A model generated the notes under the pieces. It was not told where the DNA came from, searched no databases, and saw only the letters and a list, made by a program, of their open reading frames with translations. The position numbers and the translations under genes were made by a program. From positions 1-5,250 of the forward strand of contig JAESQI010000087.1 of assembly GCA_016765255.1 (NCBI GenBank): 5,250 nt of DNA, read 5' to 3'. Shown here one piece after another: positions 5,057-5,250 of the stretch; within the stretch, counting starts at the first letter, position 1, and the number at the start of each line of letters is the position of its first letter. The stretch is from Robiginitomaculum sp. (lineage in GTDB: Bacteria > Pseudomonadota > Alphaproteobacteria > Caulobacterales > Maricaulaceae).

Positions 5057-5250
5057 TGGTTGATCCGGTAATCATCATGTCAGCTCCCAATGGGGCGCGG
5101 CGGCAGAAATCGGATCATCCGGCCCTGCCCATCGCCCCACATAATATGGCCGTTTGCGCGGAAGAAATTACTGCTGCAGGGGCTAGTATTTTACATCTTC
5201 ATGTTCGGGATGATCAAGGACGGCACTCCCTTGATGTGGATCGTTACCGC
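5056..5250 (+). CDS. Beta-keto acid cleavage enzyme (BKACE/Kce family, DUF849), N-terminal part
   Basis: Only the first 65 codons are inside the window; the frame is open to the right edge. BKACE enzymes are zinc TIM-barrel proteins that condense a beta-keto acid with acetyl-CoA and release acetoacetate and a new acyl-CoA. The founding member, Kce, cleaves 3-keto-5-aminohexanoate in lysine fermentation. Seen here are MSAPNGARR at 8-16, HPALPI at 21-26, and GASILHLHVRD at 42-52, in which His47 and His49 match the paired zinc-ligand histidines. The start ATG shares one base with the aminotransferase stop (TGATG), so the two are translationally coupled and probably act in one pathway. The third zinc ligand and the residues that set substrate preference lie outside the window, so the substrate cannot be inferred from this piece. 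Confidence 0.93.
   Translation, partial: MVDPVIIMSAPNGARRQKSDHPALPIAPHNMAVCAEEITAAGASILHLHVRDDQGRHSLDVDRYR

Overview
The window looks like part of a bacterial chromosome of moderate GC content. The coding style and the gene families (a MarR regulator opening with a YDYTERLS segment, an APNGARR-type beta-keto acid cleavage enzyme, and its partner class III aminotransferase) point to an alphaproteobacterium, possibly a marine one. No rRNA or other taxonomic marker is present, so this is an inference. I found no tRNA, CRISPR array, insertion sequence or phage gene.

Left third (1-1410): a divergent pair. On the minus strand is the 5' part of a lipoprotein gene (start at 743, running off the left edge). 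On the plus strand is a MarR-family regulator (838-1410) whose C-terminal tail carries four cysteines and a histidine. The 94 bp between them look like a compact two-way switch. The two -35 boxes are read from the same few bases on opposite strands. Each promoter has a copy of the same GTAT-N7-ATAC operator over its -10 region, and the operator centres are 51 bp apart. This suggests that the MarR protein represses both its own gene and the lipoprotein gene.

Middle (1411-1747): an AT-rich stretch with no convincing gene. It holds a possible 19-codon ORF with a good ribosome binding site and, near its right end, a -10-like box, a 12-bp palindrome and a good ribosome binding site for the next gene.

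Right part (1748-5250): a tightly packed plus-strand catabolic operon. It begins with a 75-codon fragment that resembles the N-terminal Rossmann half of a saccharopine dehydrogenase-like enzyme. This overlaps a full-length delta-1-pyrroline-5-carboxylate dehydrogenase of the eukaryotic ALDH4A1 type. Next come a 42-codon leader ORF, a class III PLP aminotransferase and the first 65 codons of a beta-keto acid cleavage enzyme (BKACE/Kce, DUF849). Junctions are overlaps of 11, 4 and 1 bp and one gap of 12 bp, so translation is probably coupled throughout. Together the genes suggest breakdown of an amino acid: oxidation of an aldehyde to an acid, transamination to an oxo acid, then acetyl-CoA-dependent cleavage to acetoacetate and an acyl-CoA. 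The substrate cannot be read from the sequence. The saccharopine dehydrogenase-like remnant and the Kce-type enzyme make a lysine- or beta-lysine-like compound one plausible candidate.
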